Shown: positions 10,678 through 22,380, counted from the first letter of the stretch. The stretch: 64,000 nucleotides of DNA from Rhabditoides inermis (GCA_963966185.1 CAWZYM010000363.1:307501-371500), one strand, 5' to 3'. Made by a program: numbers and translations. Notes: generated from the letters alone by a model not told the origin.

Positions 10678-11382
10678 GGTAACTTGTAGGTGCGGCGAGT
10701 AGCTGTGGCGTGATCGAGGCGAGTGGAGGGGGAGGCGACCGCGCGGTGGACGGGCCAGGGAGGGTGTGACTGTGGCGAGAGAAGAGAGAAGAGGAGGGGA
10801 CGCGTCATTTACCAGTAATTCTATTCAAAACCCAACCACCTCTGCTTACGTCGTCATAATCCAAGAACCCTATCTTGTTCTCGAGGAGGGAGGATACCGG
10901 ATTTAACCGACTAAACAAACAAAAAATCATTTCAGTTCAATTTATCGCATATATGGGTGATTAAAATGTGCGGGTTTCAGAAAGATGTTACAGTGATGAT
11001 ACGATCGTGTGGGGGGTGGGGTAAAAACAGGAAATACTGCGAGACGCCTGCGTTCTGGTTCTGGTGGACCGCGTATGCAGACGCCAATCTCTTCCAGTAA
11101 TTTTCGGCCGTCCATTGACCATTGCAGACTAATCATTGCACTTACTTGGTTACTTGAATATTTCGAGAAGTCGTGTCTGTGCCGATAAAACAGTTGTCGG
11201 GCTGGTCTGTGAATGTCAGTATTGTCGCTTGACGTTGCGTGGTCTTGAGAGGGTAGTATGTATGTATGTAGCTCGAGTGCATCTTTGTACATGACCGATA
11301 CGAGATGATGTGGAATAACAAACAAACGGTGATGTGGGAAGTTTAGACGTTGTGCCAATGGCCAATGTTTGTCTATGTACAC
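10678..11382. other. Intergenic between gene A and H1 (left)
   Basis: It corresponds to 50.40-50.90 kb in the right arm and includes the upstream region of gene A and the H1 downstream flank. Reading frames exist but none is shared between the arms in a protein-like way. No gene is called. Confidence 0.5.
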
Positions 11383-11388
11383 TTTATT
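11383..11388 (-). terminator. H1 poly(A) signal (left)
   Basis: AATAAA on the minus strand in CATAATAAAGTG, conserved at the same place in the right copy (50392-50397). It suggests a polyadenylated mRNA, unlike the stem-loop ends of replication-dependent histone mRNAs. Confidence 0.5.
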
Positions 11389-11818
11389 ATGAGTTCACAT
11401 TAACAGGATACATTGATACATCGATTACACAAATGCGGATATACATATTCAATATTCAGTATGTACAAGAGGTCACCGGGATAGCATGCGAGTGAATGGA
11501 ATAACATGTGAGGTGTGAATAAGATCATAAAGTCCTCTCCAATTCTCCAGGAGCACAATTTGTGCGCAATGTTGTATACGCTGTGGCAAACAATTTACGA
11601 GGTTCGGGTCATGTTGAATAACTAGGACGTCGATTAGGGATTGCTTTCGTATATTCCAGATTGCGCTGCTTGCGCGCGAACGGTGCACCATCGCCTTTGC
11701 GCACGAATGGTGCGGTGTTATTTGAACTGGAGAACTGGCGGGAACTTTAATACTTAACGTGTGAACACTGACTATTTACAACTTTGTACATGAGTATCGG
11801 ATCGAGTTGGAAACGTCT

Positions 11819-11946
11819 TCAAGCAGTGGCTTTCTTAGTTGTCTTGGTAGTCTTCTTGGCGGCTTTCTTGCCCTGAAAAGGGATTCGTGAGTGGGAGGGA
11901 GGAAGAGAGAGAGAGAGAAAGAGAGAGGAAAGAGAGAGGTAGAGAT

Positions 11947-11983
<37 letters not shown>

Positions 11984-12633
11984 GCACCATCTTCGCCCCG
12001 GCCTTCTTGCCCTTCTTTCCAATGGTCTTCTTGGGGGTCGTCTTCTTCTCAGCAGCCTTCTTGACTGTCTTCGTCTTTTTTGGAGCCGCTTTCTTTGTGG
12101 CGGTCTTCTTGGCCTGAAAATTTGCATATAATAGACAATAAATGATGAAGTACCCCGTAATCGTTTTTCCTCGCCAAAAAAATTTCGCATTACAAATCGT
12201 CACTTATTCATGTTTTACCCAATGGGGCCAATTTCACATAAAATGTTCGTCTGTCTCGCTATATTGTAAAGAAGCCAGAACAGTAGAAGGCTCACCTTAA
12301 TGGTGCTCTTCTTGACCGTCGGCTTCTTGACAGTCACCCGCGGCCTGGTCTCCGCCTTTTCCAGCTGCTTCTCGCCCAGCTTGAAGCTGCCCGACGCGCC
12401 GTGACCCTGCGAGCAAATTAAATTAATCAAAGCATAAAATCGAATAATCATCCAGAATCGCTAAATCTCGCAATCATAGAACAATTGCGAGCATATAGGA
12501 CAGAACAATTTAGTCCTATTCTCGCAATAAAGTTAGTTGCCCGACGCGCCGTGACCCTGCAATCAACTCAATCAATTCAATCGTTTATCCGGAAACGTTA
12601 TATCTGAATATGACAACACAATCATAATGATAT

Positions 12634-12673
<40 letters not shown>

Positions 12674-15600
12674 TAAACCCTGCAATCAAACCAAATCAAC
12701 CCAGCCTAATCAAATGTATAATCCAGCTCTTTTATAATCCTAGAGTTTATGTTTATAAAGTAGCATATAGTGCGAGCCTATAAAGGGTCCCCCGAACCAG
12801 CAGAGGAGTGTCCCTCATTATTTTAGTATGCACAGAGGCACAGATGCATAACGTAACCTCACGCTATAATGAAAAGAAGAAATAAGCAAGATGTAATGTA
12901 ATGAAGATTATCTTTTAAAAGGACTTCCGTAAGAGAAGAGTTTGTGTTACTCAACGTAATGCAACAAAAGCTCATGCATTTTATCAATCGAAATAGTAAA
13001 CAAACCTGCTCTTTCTGCAATAAAAACTAATGCGAGCAAATGTTGTATGTCGGGAAATTGATTTCGGTATCCGATCGATTATATATAACTTGTTGAACTA
13101 TTGGAGCAGGTTTGTGTACTATTTCGATTGATAAAATGCATGAGCTTTTGTTGCATTACGTTGAGTAACACAAACTCTTCTCTTACGGAAGTCCTTTTAA
13201 AAGATAATGAATGCACTTTTATTGGATTTCATATAAATCTATCTACATTAACATGAACCACAAAACATTTTTAAAAAGGAATCCAACAGTTCACTCACCT
13301 TGTTGACACGGGCGGCCCACGCACTTAAGGTGGCCGATTCTTATGCAATTAAGCACCTATACACAACTTTTCACGCTGAATCCGAATATGACCATAACTT
13401 TCCCAAAATAGCACTTTGAAAGGAGTTCGGCCACGTGCCGAATAGACTACCCTTGAAAACGACCGGTGAAACAACAGCGGCGTGGCGGAATGGTTAGTGA
13501 GTTAGGAAATCGGAAATGACGGTCGGCGGTTCTATTCCCCCTGCTGTCACTAGTTTTTGCAGTGCGTCTCGATCAAAGCTTATAACAGTTTATTGTTGTT
13601 TCGTTAACAACGATGTTTTTGCATAACCATACAATTGAAACAATAGAAGTTTTGGATTGGAGGGTATGGTGGCGAGGATAAAATTTGCAAAAAACCTGGT
13701 GACAGCAGGGGGAATAGAACCGCCGACCGTCATTTCCGATTTCCTAACTCACTAACCATTCCGCCACGCCGCTGTTGTTTCACCGGTCGTTTTCAAGGGT
13801 AGTCTATTCGGCACGTGGCCGAACTCCTTTCAAAGTGCTATTTTGGGAAAGTTATGGTCATATTCGGATTCAGTGGGAAAAGTTGTGTATAGGTGCTTAA
13901 TTGCATAAGAATCGGCCACCTTAAGTGCGTGGGCCGCGCGTGTGAGTCCAAAATTGTATAAAATTTGCAAAAAAGAGTTTAGGTAATGCTGATGGGAAAA
14001 ATTTACAATTCCAAATGTCATTTCTATTTAAAATCATATATTACAAAAGGTTTGCCACCAGCCGGAACCGAACTCGAGCCATGTGTCTCAACGGGCGCAA
14101 TCGCTAACCACAACACTACTGTGCGCACGGCAGAGCCCGCGATCTAAATGATATCAGTGCAATCCACAGGCAGTGCGGATTGTGCACCTCCTGTCTGCTG
14201 GGGGCAGCCGGTGCGCGCCACCCCCCCCCCCTAGAAAACGTTCCGTACACGGGGGATTGCCTGCCCCTCAGGGGGCGCGCGCGCGTATCTCGCTTCCTAC
14301 AACAGCTAGCGTTACCAAAATCGAAACTTAACCATTTTCTAACATCCTGATAACATCTATCAGCATCACATTGTTCTCGTAAAGATTCTAAGGAACCTTT
14401 CGTTCAATCGCCTTTTGCCGATTCTAGCTGGTTGTAATGTGATAAAGATAAAGGAGAACGAGAGTGGAGAGAGAGAGAAAGAGAGAGAGTGAGCAAAGAG
14501 GAGAATAACGAGAGAAGAAATAAGGAAAAGATTAAAACAATGAACTACCACATACCTTGACCTGCTTCAGTGCTCCACTCTCCGTGCCCTTCTTGATAGC
14601 GTTGCGGATGTGCGCGTTGATCTGAAATTCAAAGTACCGTGATCATTAGTACCATAATTTCAGACTACAGTACTCGTGCTTGAATTTAATCTCACAGTGA
14701 CAGTACTCCTACAGTACATAGATTTTAAAAGTACAATAAACTAAATCCACCGTATACCTGCACGACGTTCTCGCCGACTTTGTAGTGTTGCGCGATGTAC
14801 TTTAGCATTGCTGCCCTGGAATAATTGTGAGTTGGTGTTTTAAAATTCATACTTTTCACCGATTCTTCAATTTTTTTGGTTTTGTCTCGTTTTAGGGTTT
14901 CAATCCCAATCAGCATGATTCTATGATTCTCTATGTGATATCTGAATGTCTGAAGTACTAATAGATCATTCGTTTTCGCTTCGACCGTGCAATTTCTCAC
15001 ATTGTAGAATTTATGTAGGTACGTTTCATAGAATATTTATTGAGAAACCGTTTTTGGGCAATCCAATTCATTGGTGCTATTTGTAGACTTATCAACTCGG
15101 ATTATGTTCACCATTTCACCAAACATTTTAATCTAATAAGGTTTTCAGTGTTCTGTACCACGTGTTTGCTTACAGTATTCAGAATCTAACCTACCGTATA
15201 CCATTAATCCGAATTCAATGTACCGTATACCTGCTGCTTCCGTGCGGGTCGGCGAGGTTGCAAATGGCGGCGCGAACCATGAGGAGGTAGGAGGGGTGGG
15301 AGTGAGCGGTCAGCTGAAAGGGAGGGAGGATGAGAGAGATAGGGGGGAGAGAGAGCGAGAGAGAGAGGGAGAGAGAGGGAGGGAGACGGAGGGAGAGGGA
15401 GGGAGAGAGGGAGGGAGAGAAAGAGAGAGGAAGAGAGAAGAAGAGAGAGAAGGATGGTGACTATGATTGACATGCTTTTCGTGTACACTACAACAATCTA
15501 ATTAGGATAAGTTTCACGGAAAACGTAAAACGCTGCGGTCACGAAAATGAGTAATCACTGACGACAATAGTACAACAATAATTGCAGGCCTTGATTGAAA

Positions 15601-15762
15601 GCAAGAAAACTGTGAGAAAAGAGGAACGAAAAAAGATTCTCTCAACTCACCTTTATCTTGCCAGTTGTGGTCTTCTCCTTCGGCTTGGTTGCCTTCTTGA
15701 TAGTCTTCATGGAATTCATCAACTCCTTCTCCATCTCATCCCTGTGCTCCTAGAAAGTGCGA

Positions 15763-15801
<39 letters not shown>

Positions 15802-16012
15802 CTCTCTCTCCTTCCTCCTCTCTCTCCCTCTCTCTCTCTCTCCCTCTCTCTCACTCTCTCTCTCCCCCCCCTCTCTCTCCCCTCCCTCTCTCTCTCCCTC
15901 TCTCCCTCTCTCTCTCTATCTCGCCCCCCCCCCCTCTCACCTTCAGCATCTTCAGCTGCATGATAGCCGCCGGCATGGGAAGGGGAATCGCCACCGTTCC
16001 CTCGACCGTCAT
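11819..16012 (-). CDS. Linker histone H1 (left copy), 8 exons
   Basis: Exons on the minus strand: 15941-16012, 15651-15749, 15231-15313, 14758-14815, 14556-14621, 12296-12406, 11988-12113 and 11819-11872. They join to a 222-residue protein. The winged-helix H1/H5 globular domain spans roughly residues 58-140, with SHPSYLLMVRAAI, AMLKYIAQHYKVG and INAHIRNAIKKGTESGAL followed by GHGASGSFKL. A Lys/Ala/Thr-rich C-terminal tail follows (KKTKTVKK, TIGKKGKK). H1 binds nucleosome dyads and linker DNA. The N-terminus is unusual: about 55 residues beginning MTVEGTVAIPLPMPAAIM, with a helical Met/Lys/Glu-rich stretch where most H1s have a short basic tail. Intron 5 is swollen to 2.1 kb by foldback elements, while the right copy has 228 nt there. 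A TATA box lies at 16095-16102. Confidence 0.92.
12537..12565 (-). repeat. Duplicated fragment of H1 exon 6 splice junction
   Basis: GCCCGACGCGCCGTGACCCTGC repeats the 5' end of H1 exon 6 and its acceptor (12390-12408) inside the adjoining intron. It could be a decoy 3' splice site left by a local duplication. Confidence 0.6.
12907..13208. mobile_element. ATTATC-ended MITE, diverged copy in H1 intron
   Basis: 302 bp with terminal inverted repeats of about 100 bp (ATTATCTTTTAAAAGGACTT inward to AACAAACCTGC). It has the same layout as the elements at 7357 and 19781 but substantially diverged sequence. It is absent from the right H1 copy. Confidence 0.75.
13312..13937. mobile_element. Foldback element with tRNA-like arms, H1 intron
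   Basis: Arms of about 235 bp are near-perfect inverted repeats (GCGGCCCACGCACTTAAGG at the outer ends). Each arm contains a tRNA-like segment at about 13480-13552 and 13693-13768: an A-box-like TGGCGGAATGG and a B-box-like GGTTCTATTCC. The central unique region is only about 140 bp. It is absent from the right-arm H1 intron. There is no protein-coding capacity. Confidence 0.8.
14055..14132 (-). repeat. tRNA-like SINE-type fragment
   Basis: On the minus strand an A-box-like TGTGGTTAGCG is followed by a B-box GAGTTCGGTTCC at suitable spacing. Acceptor-stem pairing is not evident, so this is a tRNA-derived repeat and not a functional tRNA gene. Confidence 0.5.
15764..15935. repeat. (CT)n intron 1 of H1 (left)
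   Basis: The intron between H1 exons 1 and 2 is almost entirely CT repeat on the plus strand (GA on the coding strand), directly next to the donor. The right copy has the same arrangement at 46772-46890. Confidence 0.9.
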
Positions 16013-16094
16013 CAATCAGTAAATCGATAAATCGATAATCCGAAGTGGAACAACGGGCGTAGCGTTGGATAAGGCGTGTTTACAGCGAGCGGCT

Positions 16095-16102
16095 CTTTTA
16101 TA
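16095..16102 (-). promoter_or_regulatory. TATA box of H1 (left)
   Basis: TATAAAAG on the minus strand, about 85 bases upstream of the ATG, with a GC-box-like GGGCGGAGC about 45 bases further up. Both are conserved at the right copy. Confidence 0.75.
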
Positions 16103-17142
16103 CCCGTCGGCACGGACCGTGGAGGGACCCCTGCCAAGCTCCGCCCACTGGCAGAACACGCGATCTCTGTTGCATGGGAGTTTCGAGTGTTTCGCTTTTG
16201 CAGGTTCGGAATGCGGATGGAATAATGGATTGTGTTCATTGCAGCTGGTACTAAGCAGATGCGGGTTCAGAGTTGATAGCTATCGGTCCCACTGGTCTGA
16301 GGTTTTTTTTTTATTGCGAATAAGAGTGAAAAGAAGACGACGGGAGTGTGTATTAGAAATTGGGCGGATTTTTCGCGTATTTCTGCATTACTGCTACGGA
16401 GCTGTACACACAGTGACACACATTGATGTAAATGTGACATCCCGTGTCCTAGTACTTTATGAAGATGAACATCATCGTTTTGCTATTTTCACGTGCAAAG
16501 CGTATTTTATACTCACGTAAAGAAAGAAACGGGATAGAGAGCGTGCAAACATCTCAAAGGACGGTGTACGGTTATCTGACACCCTCGCGTCTGGTCTTTT
16601 CTTCATCTTTTTCGTCGCTGGCATGTTTTCAACATTCGCTGCCTCACGTGAGTCTCTCCCCCCAATGACCACGCTGCGTCTCTGCCCCGACCAGTCAACA
16701 ACTCTCGCCGCCTCTCTCTCCTCTCTCTCTCTCCCTCTCGCGCTCTCTCTCTCTCTCTTGCTCTCTCTCCCTTCCTCTCGCTCCCATCCCCCCTCTATCC
16801 CCCCTCTCTCTTGCCGGCCGGAGAGTGAGAGGGGCGAACGGGTGTTGCAAACATGCCACAGAAATAGGGGGACCGTTTTTTCTCCACCGAACAGATTTAT
16901 CTAAGAAAGTGCGTTATGAAGCTGATAGCTCCGTCATCGCGTAATTCATTAAAATCGAAAGCTTTCGATAGCTGGCGCGATTGGTGCGAAAAAGGAGGAA
17001 GGGCGGGAACTCTACAATGTAACTCTACAAAGGTTTCACTTCCAGACGTAGCAGAGCCGAAAACTTGAGAGCGGAAACGGAAGTGCCGCGTTGGTCATTT
17101 CCATGTTGTAGAAGTTCGGAGCTAGAAGACCGTAGTAAGTTA
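16103..17142. other. Intergenic between H1 and gene B (left)
   Basis: It holds the H1 upstream region, a CT-rich tract at about 16712-16810 and the 3' flank of gene B. It corresponds to 45.51-46.60 kb on the right. No gene is seen. Confidence 0.5.
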
Positions 17143-17375
17143 TCATAGTGTAACACATATCGTACTTTCGTCAACGACTCGGTAGAGCGGTATCGTCGCG
17201 CCGCACGCTCCCGCCACTTGGGAACAGTAGCCGAGTGGAAAAACGGAAGAGACGTCTTCCACCTCTGCACCTAGCGTCGTATTGGTCAGAACATTCTCTT
17301 TTTCATAGGGACTGAGGGAGAAGAAGTGCACTCCTGAATTCACATCTCATTTTCGTTTCACATAATCAATAACGC

Positions 17376-17408
<33 letters not shown>

Positions 17409-19000
17409 TTCGGATCGAACGGTTTCGACTCCTGTCATCGGACCGTTTGGTGGCTAGTTTCAATCAAGTAGTATAATGCAAGTGTTCACTCACGTGTCGC
17501 CCCGAACTCGAGTACAGATGCGTCTCTGGGATGAACTGCTAGATACAGTTCCGTCAAATATCGGCCGCATTCGTTTTGGAACGTGGCGAAGACGTCTGCT
17601 GTGAGGTCCGGGCGAACCAATCGACCCACGGATTCTGCTTTGATTACAGTACTCTGTACTCTCCTATATCCGTACTGTATCTCAGTATCTGTACTGTACT
17701 ATATCTATACAGTCCCCGGACGGACTGTTTTAATCGTTCGAATCGCGAGAGACAATTGGAAAGTGAGAGAGCGGCGCGCGCACAATGTCTGAATCTCTCT
17801 TTTCTTCACAGTCTTTTTGCGCGCAAATTCAAATATCTAGCCGTCAATAGGAGCCTAAATTCCGAGCATTGTACAGCACTCTCTAATGCTGGAACAAGTC
17901 ATACTTGCATAGGTGTGTGTCTTCTGGGCTGCGGATGTGCGGCGACCGTTGTTCCTGTCTATGTAATTGTAAACCTGCATTTCACGAGTCCACTGAAACA
18001 ATGTCATTGCTCACTGTTCCGTCTTCTGTGTAGTCATCGGTAGACTATATTTCAACAATACAAGATCACGGCAATTCACGATCAGTTAAAGGCACAGTAG
18101 CGCTCAGTTTTGACTTTTGAACATTGCTTGGAAGTCAGCAACGCTAGCTCGATGGATCAGTATTTGCACTGTGTGGAGTGGATAACGTTCCTTGCGGTCA
18201 GTTTCTTACTGGGAGTCGCCGCGCAATTGGATTTTCGATGGATATCGATCGATTATCAAAATCTACGTCAATATTGGTTCAATGGTATGGAATGTCAATC
18301 TACCTTGGGTAGCTCGTCGAAAAACTTGTCCTTTCCCACATCCTCGACATCCGCTGACACGATGCTGGTCTTCTTTCCTCGTTCCTTCTCAGCGGTCAAA
18401 GCGTGACAACTCCTTGACTCAGAAATAATCAACACTTCAACTTTAAACGCACAATCAAATAGACAATTTCTATCCTCGTTAAAACGGCATACCGTCACCA
18501 AATACAGTTGTTTAATTCAAACCAGATTATCCCACACAGACAGGAGTGGCGGTTCTGCGGCGGTTTTGGACTTCCGGTGGCGGGTCTGTGGCGGTTTTAG
18601 GGAAAGGTGCGGGGCTTGGACGTCACAGCCATATTATGACGTTGACGATGGGCTAGAGAAGAGGATGAAGGATGAAGAGGATGAAGAGGAAGATGTTGGT
18701 GTTGTTCAATAGACGTCAATTGCTCAACCCCAGTTCTTACGGCAATCTGTTATCTGTCGAACACTCATCGCTGTGACGTCAAAATTGCGTCACAAGTCCC
18801 GCCCCTTTCCCTAAAACCGCCACAGACCCGCCACAGACCCGCCACCGGAAGTCCAAAACCGCCGCAAAGCCGCCACCTCTTGCTTAGCAGTACTCACCTC
18901 GATGTTGTAGTACACAGGACAGGGCGGCACGGGAGGCGAGCGAGCTCCAATGTCGATGACAGCGGGTAGGACGCATACATGCCGTATTTACTACAAAATC
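17143..19000 (-). pseudogene. Gene B (left): incomplete unidentified gene
   Basis: Exons matching the right copy are 18015-18044, 17905-17992, 17494-17595 and 17143-17333, joined in frame and ending at the stop at 17143. The last exon encodes HFFSLSPYEKENVLTNTT and a Cys-containing end (PLGYCSQVAGACGATIPLY). Relative to the right copy, the 17905-17992 exon lacks 30 nt (in frame) and the long ADLYGINSS exon is missing. Instead, two plausible exons lie upstream: 18304-18387 (KERGKKTSIVSADVEDVGKD) and about 18898-18990 (VLPAVIDIGARSPPV). They have no counterpart on the right. No family is recognised. Confidence 0.5.
18546..18880. mobile_element. GC-rich foldback element (CCGCCACAGACC)
   Basis: Inverted repeats of about 75-80 bp: GGCGGTTTTGGACTTCCGGT and GGCGGGTCTGTGGCGG at the left, with the complement at the right, where one GGCGGGTCTGT unit is duplicated. 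It lies between two predicted gene B exons. Confidence 0.75.
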
Positions 19001-19079
19001 AACATTCGAGATGACACATCAAATCAAAAATCAAAAACTTTATCCCTCAATAAACAAAACATAATTGTCTCGCTATAGG

Positions 19080-19340
19080 GCTGGTCCCGTGAGCCTTATC
19101 GATTTCCATTCACCGTCGTTGTCACTCCTCGCTAATGTCGCCCAGTTCTGGCCACATCGTCCGTTCCGTTCCATCATCTCCTTCAGGTCGTCGCTCCATT
19201 TCACATACGGTGCTCCTATTCTCCTCGTCTTATCGTACGGTCTCCATTCTGTTACTCGTCTCGACCATCGGTTTTTGAATGTCGCTACTTTCTTTGCCCA
19301 ATTCGTTTTTTTTCTTTTCCATGCGAGATCGTAGGCACAT
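19080..19340 (-). mobile_element. Non-LTR retrotransposon 3' fragment
   Basis: The minus-strand frame reads KNRWSRRVTEWRPYDKTRRI, then a W-x-DDL segment, NWATLARSDNDGEWKSI and a stop. This is the characteristic tail of many LINE polyproteins after the RT domain (RW-x(3)-T-x-WRP, W-x-D-D, W-x-x-LA, W). The RT core is absent, so this is a 5'-truncated copy. It is left-arm-specific. Confidence 0.65.
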
Positions 19341-19429
19341 CGTAGGCACATAACTGTGAAGCACACATATGTTACTATAACAAACGAAACATACAATATG
19401 CGATAAACAATTCCACAATTCATAGACAA

Positions 19430-19591
19430 TGACTACAGCGTGCGGGTGGGGCGCGGGTGGCTGACGACTACTAGTTGACGGACCGCGCCCCACCTGCGTC
19501 CCACCCGCAGCTCACCCGTGCGCCATCCGCATATGTCCCAAATCGGCACCCCACACTCGTCCCACCCGCGCGCACCCGCACTCTGTAGTCA
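19430..19591. mobile_element. GC-rich MITE, TGACTACAG ends
   Basis: 162 bp with imperfect 30-bp terminal inverted repeats: TGACTACAGCGTGCGGGTG at the left and CACCCGCACTCTGTAGTCA at the right. Confidence 0.65.
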
Positions 19592-19780
19592 GTGGAATAC
19601 CTGTTCGAATTGTTGCGATGAGACGACAGGAACCGACCACAGCCAAAATTCGATCGATGATGCTCTTACTTGAAACGTAAGCCAGTTTATTGAAATAACA
19701 AAAAAAAGCATAATACAATACAAAACGTAGCACATTACTAGACAACACGAACACAAACGCAAACAATCGACGAAAGAACA

Positions 19781-19898
19781 ATTATCTGTTAAAAAGTACT
19801 TGCGTAAAGATATTAAGTTTGTCTTGACCCAATTCAACAAAAGCGCATGCATAAAACGTTTACGAATACTAACACAAACCTGCGCCTCTCTCCCCCCC

Positions 19899-19935
<37 letters not shown>

Positions 19936-20108
19936 AATATGGACGTATGACGTTATTCATTTGTATTGTTATATTTCATCTGTTAGTGTCCACTGTCCGT
20001 TATGCGCAGGTTTGTGTTAGTATTTGTAAACGTTTTATGCATGCGCTTTTGTTGAATTGGGTCAAGACAAACTTAATATCTTTACGCAAGTACTTTTTAA
20101 CAGATAAT
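19781..20108. mobile_element. ATTATC-ended MITE with CT core
   Basis: 328 bp, a close relative of 7357-7757. Its flank (ATATGTGCTTTTGTTGAATT) is also shared with that copy in opposite orientation, so the pair probably sit within two copies of a larger repeat that ends in the GC hairpin at 20507-20529. Confidence 0.8.
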
Positions 20109-20339
20109 ATATGTGCTTTTGTTGAATTTCATAGAAATTTCTTCTGTTTCTGATTCCCAAGCTCTGTCGTTAATTTCTCTGCGCGCCCTGCCCGCCTGCC
20201 GGGAGAGAGAGCTAGCCAGAAAGACGGGAACCAAAAACAACGCAAACCCGGCGCGAATTAGACGCTGGCGGCGGCGAGGCAAACTACACTCAAAGTGCTA
20301 GTTGGAGAACACGCGCAGAAAACGCCGAGAGAGTACGCT

Positions 20340-20529
20340 TTCGGCAGAGAGTCAGCGTTACCGGACACGACATCCAGTGATATGGCCTACGGAACCGTGC
20401 GAATCTAACTAACATAAATTGGATGAGTTCGCATTTCTGCTAACATGATTTTTGGATATCGCTTCTTGAAAATTCTGGCGCGAGCCCTATCCTAAGCCAA
20501 AAGAGAGGGCGCTGCGCGCCCTCTCTAAT
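20340..20529. mobile_element. Hairpin-ended repeat, inverted copy of 6815-7072
   Basis: It ends with AAAAGAGAGGGCGCTGCGCG and CCCTCTCTAAT. It matches 6815-7072 in reverse, including CTGGCGCGAGCCCTATCCTA. Confidence 0.6.
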
Positions 20530-20756
20530 ATTAATTGATGTAAGAGCTTATATAGTAACTATAGATACATATCTAAACATATTTCAAATAAAAAAAATAA
20601 AATACTTGTATTCATAAAACTAGAAGAAAATAGATACAAATGAGCGGTGACTTTCGAAAATGCGAGAGACAATAGAAAATGGAGAGCGCGTGCAGACGAC
20701 ACGTCTACAGTCTAAAGTACTCTAGTACTCTAGTCTAGTGCTATCTACAGTCTATC

Positions 20757-20757
<1 letters not shown>

Positions 20758-20808
<51 letters not shown>
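20758..20808. repeat. (GA)n microsatellite
   Basis: A pure GA run just upstream of the extra gene A terminal exon. Confidence 0.95.
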
Positions 20809-20811
<3 letters not shown>

Positions 20812-20844
20812 TACTGTATCTATAGTATACAGTAATTCGTTTCA

Positions 20845-20900
20845 GGACCGAACGGTCAGCTCTGTTTTCGCGCAAAGCAGTCGGCGGACAAGTATATAAA
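20845..20900 (+). pseudogene. Extra terminal exon fragment of gene A
   Basis: The plus-strand sequence after GTTTCAG (GACCGAACGGTCAGCTC, then CGCAAAGCAGTCGGCGGACA) copies the last exon of gene A together with the end of its preceding intron (TACAGTA motifs at 20826-20833). The stop codon is changed: the frame reads through ACAAGTATATAA. No other gene A exons are nearby. Confidence 0.6.
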
Positions 20901-20905
20901 CGGCA

Positions 20906-22380
20906 CTAGACTAATCTTGATGTGTGAGATAACTTGTTTAGGGAAGATTGACTTACTTCTGTATGCGTTTCGACACGATCATTCGAACTCCCGCCACTCT
21001 GCGCTCTTCTTTTTGTGTGCTCTTTCCCGTTCTCTCGCATGTGCCGTCGGCAGAGGGCGGGCAGCGGCGTATTTTCAAAATGCATTTTTATTAGTCTGCG
21101 TTTCATTCCATAGAACCAATGCTCCACCTATACCTTACAAAATAGTGTTCACATGCCACTATTTAATGTTCGGAATCGAGAGTATCTGTATATGTGTCCA
21201 AAACTACTTATAACAACTACATGCATATCTATTCACATGTACAACGCAAATATATTCACATGTACAAGATATGCAATAGAGCAACAGAGAAGAAGGTGAG
21301 CCTGTCAGGGTACACCGACAGTTCCGACGTATCCTTAGATATTCACAGGAGTTCTACCCATTCAGACAGAACACAATTAATTTATTCATATATGTTTATT
21401 CATTAAATAGAAAAACAATGTAATGTGCTAGGTTCTAGACATGCCAATGGACCTAGGTATTAGGCCAGGAATTCACATTTCTAGATTCTAGATGGTATCT
21501 GATAGAATACTTGAATGAGAGAATATCCTTTATCTGCAACCATATAGTTGAGTCGCATCCTAAGCTTCTGATCTCTCTCTTGCGTGCGCGATAGGCGGCT
21601 TGACCCCGCCCTCGCTGCTCTTACACACTGGGTCCCTAGACAATGCCTCTACAACCGAGAATCACGCATTACATACATGTAGGTTACAGTGGGGATAAGG
21701 CCTCTTCTTTATTCTTGAAGACCTATACCGGACAGAGCCGTGCTCACACACAGAGTCACACATGACACAGGCTCGGCAGGTCCGCTGCACTACGATCTAA
21801 CTCACTCTCATTCACGAAAGACACTAGATAAGAGAGAAGAGTTCATTGGGTAAAGAGAGGGGAGAACGGTCGGTTCTCTCTAGGACCGCAGGTCTCCACA
21901 GCACAGCGACAAGCGAGGAGGGGGCGGAGCCAGCCAGGAACGCCCTCTATCGCGGAGCTCTAAATTGAACTTTTTTGTTCTACCAAGACTTGAATTTGCT
22001 CAATATTTACTTACCGCCTGACGAAGTTCTGCAGTGGTGGTCGAGCCCCCCGGTCCGGCATTCGTCTCGCAAACAGGCCATACCGGTGCCTTCTTCCGCG
22101 TACAGTGCTAAGCACCTATAATATGATTTGATGCATTAGGTATCGTTTATGAAATAGCGGCCAGTTTCTTCATTCGACTTTGATTTGCCTCCAAACTATG
22201 TACTCCCCATATGCCCTTCGATTGTTCGAATTACTTCAAACGACTCCGAACTACTTGCGTTAGCCTTGCAACATTTTCTGCAGCAATTCGATAAACCGAT
22301 AGTGATCGCTTTCAACTGATAACTTTTGAAAGTAGCGAAAAAAAAACTCACAAGAGCAAGGGTGATTTAGATGACGATGT
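20906..22380. other. Non-coding block conserved between arms
   Basis: It matches 42.3-43.54 kb in reverse. No protein-like frame is conserved across both arms. It includes a stretch around 21900-21960 (AGGACCGCAGGTCTCC) and AT-rich DNA at 21190-21430. Its role is unknown. Confidence 0.5.
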
